DNA of 64,000 nt, taken from NCBI RefSeq assembly GCF_009730915.1, contig NC_052475.1, positions 2,666,001 to 2,730,000 of the forward strand. Reading direction: 5' to 3'. Positions 60,746 through 64,000 of this stretch are shown here, piece by piece (positions within the stretch are counted from its first letter, which is position 1; every line of letters begins with the position of its first letter). Below the pieces are notes generated by a model. It did no database searches and was not told the origin of the DNA. It was given only the letters and a program-made list of their open reading frames with translations. Both the position numbers and the translations under genes were made by a program. The DNA comes from Dioscorea cayenensis subsp. rotundata. Lineage: Eukaryota > Streptophyta > Magnoliopsida > Dioscoreales > Dioscoreaceae.

Positions 60746-61485
60746 CGTTATCAGCACGAATTTGCTCATATGATTTTAATTTTCTTTGGCTCATCTAATA
60801 TATATGTTATATATGTGGAATCCATTTCTAACACTGAATGCAGGAAGGTTCGACGGGTAAATATAATACTAGCAAACCATACATTTTATTTAATACATAA
60901 TTTCAGTCAACCATACATAAGATTTTCTTAGAAGCATACATTAAAAAAAAAAACATACAGTACTAAAGCCACTAAGGCTAATATTACCAGTACTTTTAAA
61001 ATAAACAAGAAAAACAATAATATTATTATTACAATGAGGTTTTCCATCAAATCCAAATTATCAAGCATCATCTTTTCCTAAGTTTTCGCGGCGACCCTCC
61101 GATCCCGGCAATCGTTGACAAAATCAGGTAAAAATCGGTCGGGCCCTTTTTCTCTTCTCCGTCGCTTTCTCTCTACTCCGCCGGCCCCTTCGAGTTTCTC
61201 TGTCGGCAACTAGGCCGGCTTTTCTCCTTCGGCCCCCTACTTTCTTCTCTCCCTTATCTTTACTTCTTCTTCCCTTTTAACTTATAATCAGTTTCAAACA
61301 AATTTTAATTCCCAATGCTGCAATAATTGAGCGTATGAACAGTACCGTATATATGAATAGTACCATATATATATATGAATAGTGTCGTACATGAACAATA
61401 CCGTATATATGAACAGTATAAATGCTTTATATTTTATTCTGTACTCTCTATTCTAATTACATGCTATATTATTATTTTGAAGAAA

Positions 61486-62429
61486 ATGGCAAATATTGCA
61501 AAAACAGAATTCGATGCCCTTCAAATCTCGGGGAGGAATTATATATCCTGGAGCCTCGATATCAAGCTCCATCTGAAAGCAAGAAACCTGAGTATAACTA
61601 TTGAGGCTAATAACAATGAGCCTAGTGATAATAAGGCGAAGGACTTAATATTTATAAGGCATCATATTGATGATGGCCTGAAGAATGAATACTTGACTAT
61701 TGAGAATCCACAGGAATTGTGGTTATCCCTGAAAGAAAGATTTGAGCATCTCAGAATGGTCTACTTGCCCAAAGCACGTAATGATTGGTCAAGCCTTAGG
61801 TTTCAAGATTTTAAAAGCGTGCAAGAATATAATTCCGAGCTATTTAAAATTGTTTCAGTACTACGTCTCTGTGGAGAAACAGTGACAGAAGGAATGATGC
61901 TCGAGAAAACATTTACAACATTTCACGCACGAAATATTATATTACAACAACAATATAGAGAAAAGAATTTTACAAAATTCTCTGAATTAATTTCTTGTCT
62001 CTTTGTGGCGGAGCAAAACAATGAATTGTTGATGCAGGATCATCAATCTCGACCATCTGGATCAGCACCACTGCCAGAAATTAATTTTGGGCAAAGAAGA
62101 TGGCGTGGTCGCGGTGCTAGTTTTAAAAACCGCGCGATAACAGAATTGATGTACATCAACAAAAACAACAAAGCCACAAGATGGGATCAGAGACAAAGAA
62201 GGATACATGCTATCGTTGTGGCCTGGAAGGTCATTGGTCCAGAATTTGTAGGACCCCTAAACATTTTGTCCATCTTTACCAAGAATCACTTAAAAATAAG
62301 AAAGGTAAAGATATTGAGACAAATTTTGCTGACAACCCCATAGTTGATCCAATAGAGAATAATTCTATAAATAATTCAAATGTAACTGAAAATACATATT
62401 TAGATATGTTAGATTTCATTATAAACTAG
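61486..62429 (+). pseudogene. Copia Gag with zinc knuckle in a shifted frame
   Basis: ATG at 61486 starts a Copia-type Gag domain (SGRNYISWSLDIKLHL, ENPQELWLSLKERF). The Arg/Gly-rich linker near 62090-62130 is followed by a frame change. The CCHC knuckle CYRCGLEGHWSRIC (62205-62246) lies in the other frame, which runs to a stop at 62429. A frameshift therefore splits the gene at roughly 62130-62180. Confidence 0.8.
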
Positions 62430-62486
62430 TTTGTAATATGTCTTTATGTTTTATTAAATTATGTTTTTCTTTTGTTTTGTTAGAAT

Positions 62487-63826
62487 ATGGCTGATGATGA
62501 ATGCATTATTGATTGCGGGACAACGCATACTATTTTGACAAGAAAAATATATTTTATATCCTTATTAATGAGAAAGGCATGTATAGCCACAATAGCAGGG
62601 TCATCAGACCTGGTTGAAGGTTCTGGAGAAGCAGCATTGATGTTGCCAAATGGAACATCCTTGCAGATGAAAAATGCTCTCTATTCCCCTAAGTCTAGGA
62701 GGAACCTTTTAAGTTTTAAAGATATACGTCTCAATGGATATCATTTAGAGACGGTTGATAAGGAAGGAAAAGAATATCTTTATATTACACAAGTTATTTC
62801 ATGCCAAAAACGTGTACTTGAAATCTTTCCCTGTATATCTTCAGGATTATATTTTACACGTATTAAAGTGATGGAATCACATACAGTATTAACCCGGAAG
62901 GTTAATGACCCAGAGATATTTAAAATATGACATGAAAGACTTGGACATCCGGGTGCTATTATGTTGCGCCGGATTATTACTAGTTCTCATGGACACCCAC
63001 TGAAGGATTATAAAATCCTAACACATAATGAATATGCATGTTCAGCATGCTCAATGGGAAAGCTAATAACCAAACCTTATATAACTAAGGTGACTGGTGA
63101 ATCTCCTAAATTTTTAGAAAGAATACAAGGAGACATATATGGACCAATACATCCATCATGTGGACCATTTAGGTATTTTATAGTTGTAATCGATGCATCG
63201 ACTAGATGGTCCCATGTTTCACTTCTGTCTACAAGGAATGTAGCATTTGCAAGGTTATTGGCACAAATTATCAGGCTTAAAGCACAATTTCCAGATTATC
63301 CAATAAAGACAATTCGCCTTCATAATACTGGTGAATTTTCATCAAAATCAATTTATGATTATTGTATGGCAGTTGGAATACATGTTGAGCATCAATAGCT
63401 CATGTACATACCCAAAATGGATTGGTGGAGTCATTAATTAAAAGACTCCAGATTATTGCCCGTCCAATGTTATTAAGGGACTGAAACCGCCTACAAGTGC
63501 GTGAGGGTCATGCTATTTTTGCATCTGCGAGCTTTTAATACTGGATCCGACCCACTACATGTAATTCATATTCACCACACCAACTTGTTATGGGTAAAGA
63601 GCCTGATATTTCATATATAAGAATATTTGGTTGTGCAGTATATGTGTCAATACCACCACCAAATCTTACAAAAATGGGTCCACAACGAAGACTTGGTATA
63701 TATGTTTGTTTTGATTTTCCTTCAATTATACGATATTTAGAACCATTAACAGGGGATGTATTTACTGCAAGATTTGCAGATTGTCATTTTGATGAATATG
63801 TCTTCCCCGCATTAGGGGAGAAATGA
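62487..63826 (+). pseudogene. Copia protease and integrase region, several breaks
   Basis: The protease has DCGTT where family members usually have D-S/T-G-A. After a TGA at 62928-62930 comes the GAG-pre-integrase/zinc segment (HERLGHPGA...CSACSMGK). The integrase core follows with QGDIYGPI and HNTGEFSS, where the catalytic second Asp position reads H-N-T-G-E, so the Asp is altered. A further stop (63396-63398) and frame change follow. The C-terminal part (IRIFGCAVYV...MGPQRRLGIYV) is at 63590-63826. Clearly non-functional. Confidence 0.82.
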
Positions 63827-64000
63827 TTACTCAAAATGAGCCAAAAAGAAATTGATTGGAATGCATCACGATTACATACATATGATCCTCGTACTCAATG
63901 AATGTGAACTTGAAGTTCAAAGGATCATTAAATTGCAAAATATTGCAAATGAAATACCGATGCATTCATCGATACTAAAATGATAACCAAATCATATATA

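Larger units (their letters stand above)
60394..64000 (+). mobile_element. Ty1/copia retrotransposon, degenerate, truncated by the window edge
   Basis: Has a 5' LTR, a primer-site-like stretch, gag, protease and integrase in Copia order (integrase before reverse transcriptase). The reverse transcriptase, RNase H and 3' LTR would lie beyond 64000. Frameshifts and stops are present in each domain, so it is inactive. Same strand as the kinase gene. Confidence 0.88.

Overview
The window is plant nuclear DNA, most likely from a flowering plant; I cannot name the species. Genes have GT-AG introns and intergenic DNA is very AT-rich. It carries plant-type repeats: Copia, MULE, Stowaway, tRNA-derived SINE, a solo LTR and an endogenous pararetrovirus. 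Host gene models were built by hand from splice sites and family knowledge, with no search.

Layout. 1-4500: AT-rich intergenic DNA. 4500-7990 (-): a LEA_2/WHy-domain (LEA14-like) gene. 8146-8404 (-): a SINE with a 12-bp target duplication. 10838-22444: an endogenous caulimovirid in tandem. Unit A (10838-17686) has a promoter, primer site, long leader, a small ORF, coat protein, protease-RT-RNase H and a downstream ORF. Unit B (17687-21233) has a second promoter, two or three ORFs with no counterpart in A, and a diverged copy of the A downstream ORF. A third promoter and leader follow. 24060-26480 (-): a second LEA_2 gene, so the virus lies between tandem paralogues. 29574-29810 (-): a second SINE. 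31858-35111 (-): a seven-exon lumazine synthase gene (riboflavin pathway) with a reading-frame break before the mature enzyme. 36478-39498: a 3-kb foldback element. 41045-42103: a solo LTR. 43140-44927 (+): a 595-residue protein of unknown function. 46065-46368: a Stowaway MITE among degenerate tandem repeats. 50160-55580 (+): a seven-coding-exon diacylglycerol kinase gene of the plant cluster I type (C1 domains plus catalytic domain). 56511-56858 (-): a small plant-type protein of unknown function. 58967-60302: a non-autonomous MULE. 60394 to the right edge: the 5' part of a degenerate Copia element.

Most notable. The viral locus holds three copies (16081-16159, 19429-19509, 19544-19623) of an ~80-nt element whose three nested helices are kept by compensatory changes. 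This points to a structured RNA. Each copy, or pair of copies, lies between the stop of an upstream viral ORF and a splice-acceptor-like site placed directly before the downstream ORF. The two units share a common region (end of downstream ORF, promoter, leader) but carry different middle ORFs. That resembles a multi-component pararetrovirus, although unit B being a defective or recombinant derivative is not excluded. All viral reading frames except the unit A downstream ORF and some small ORFs are interrupted, so the locus is a fossil.
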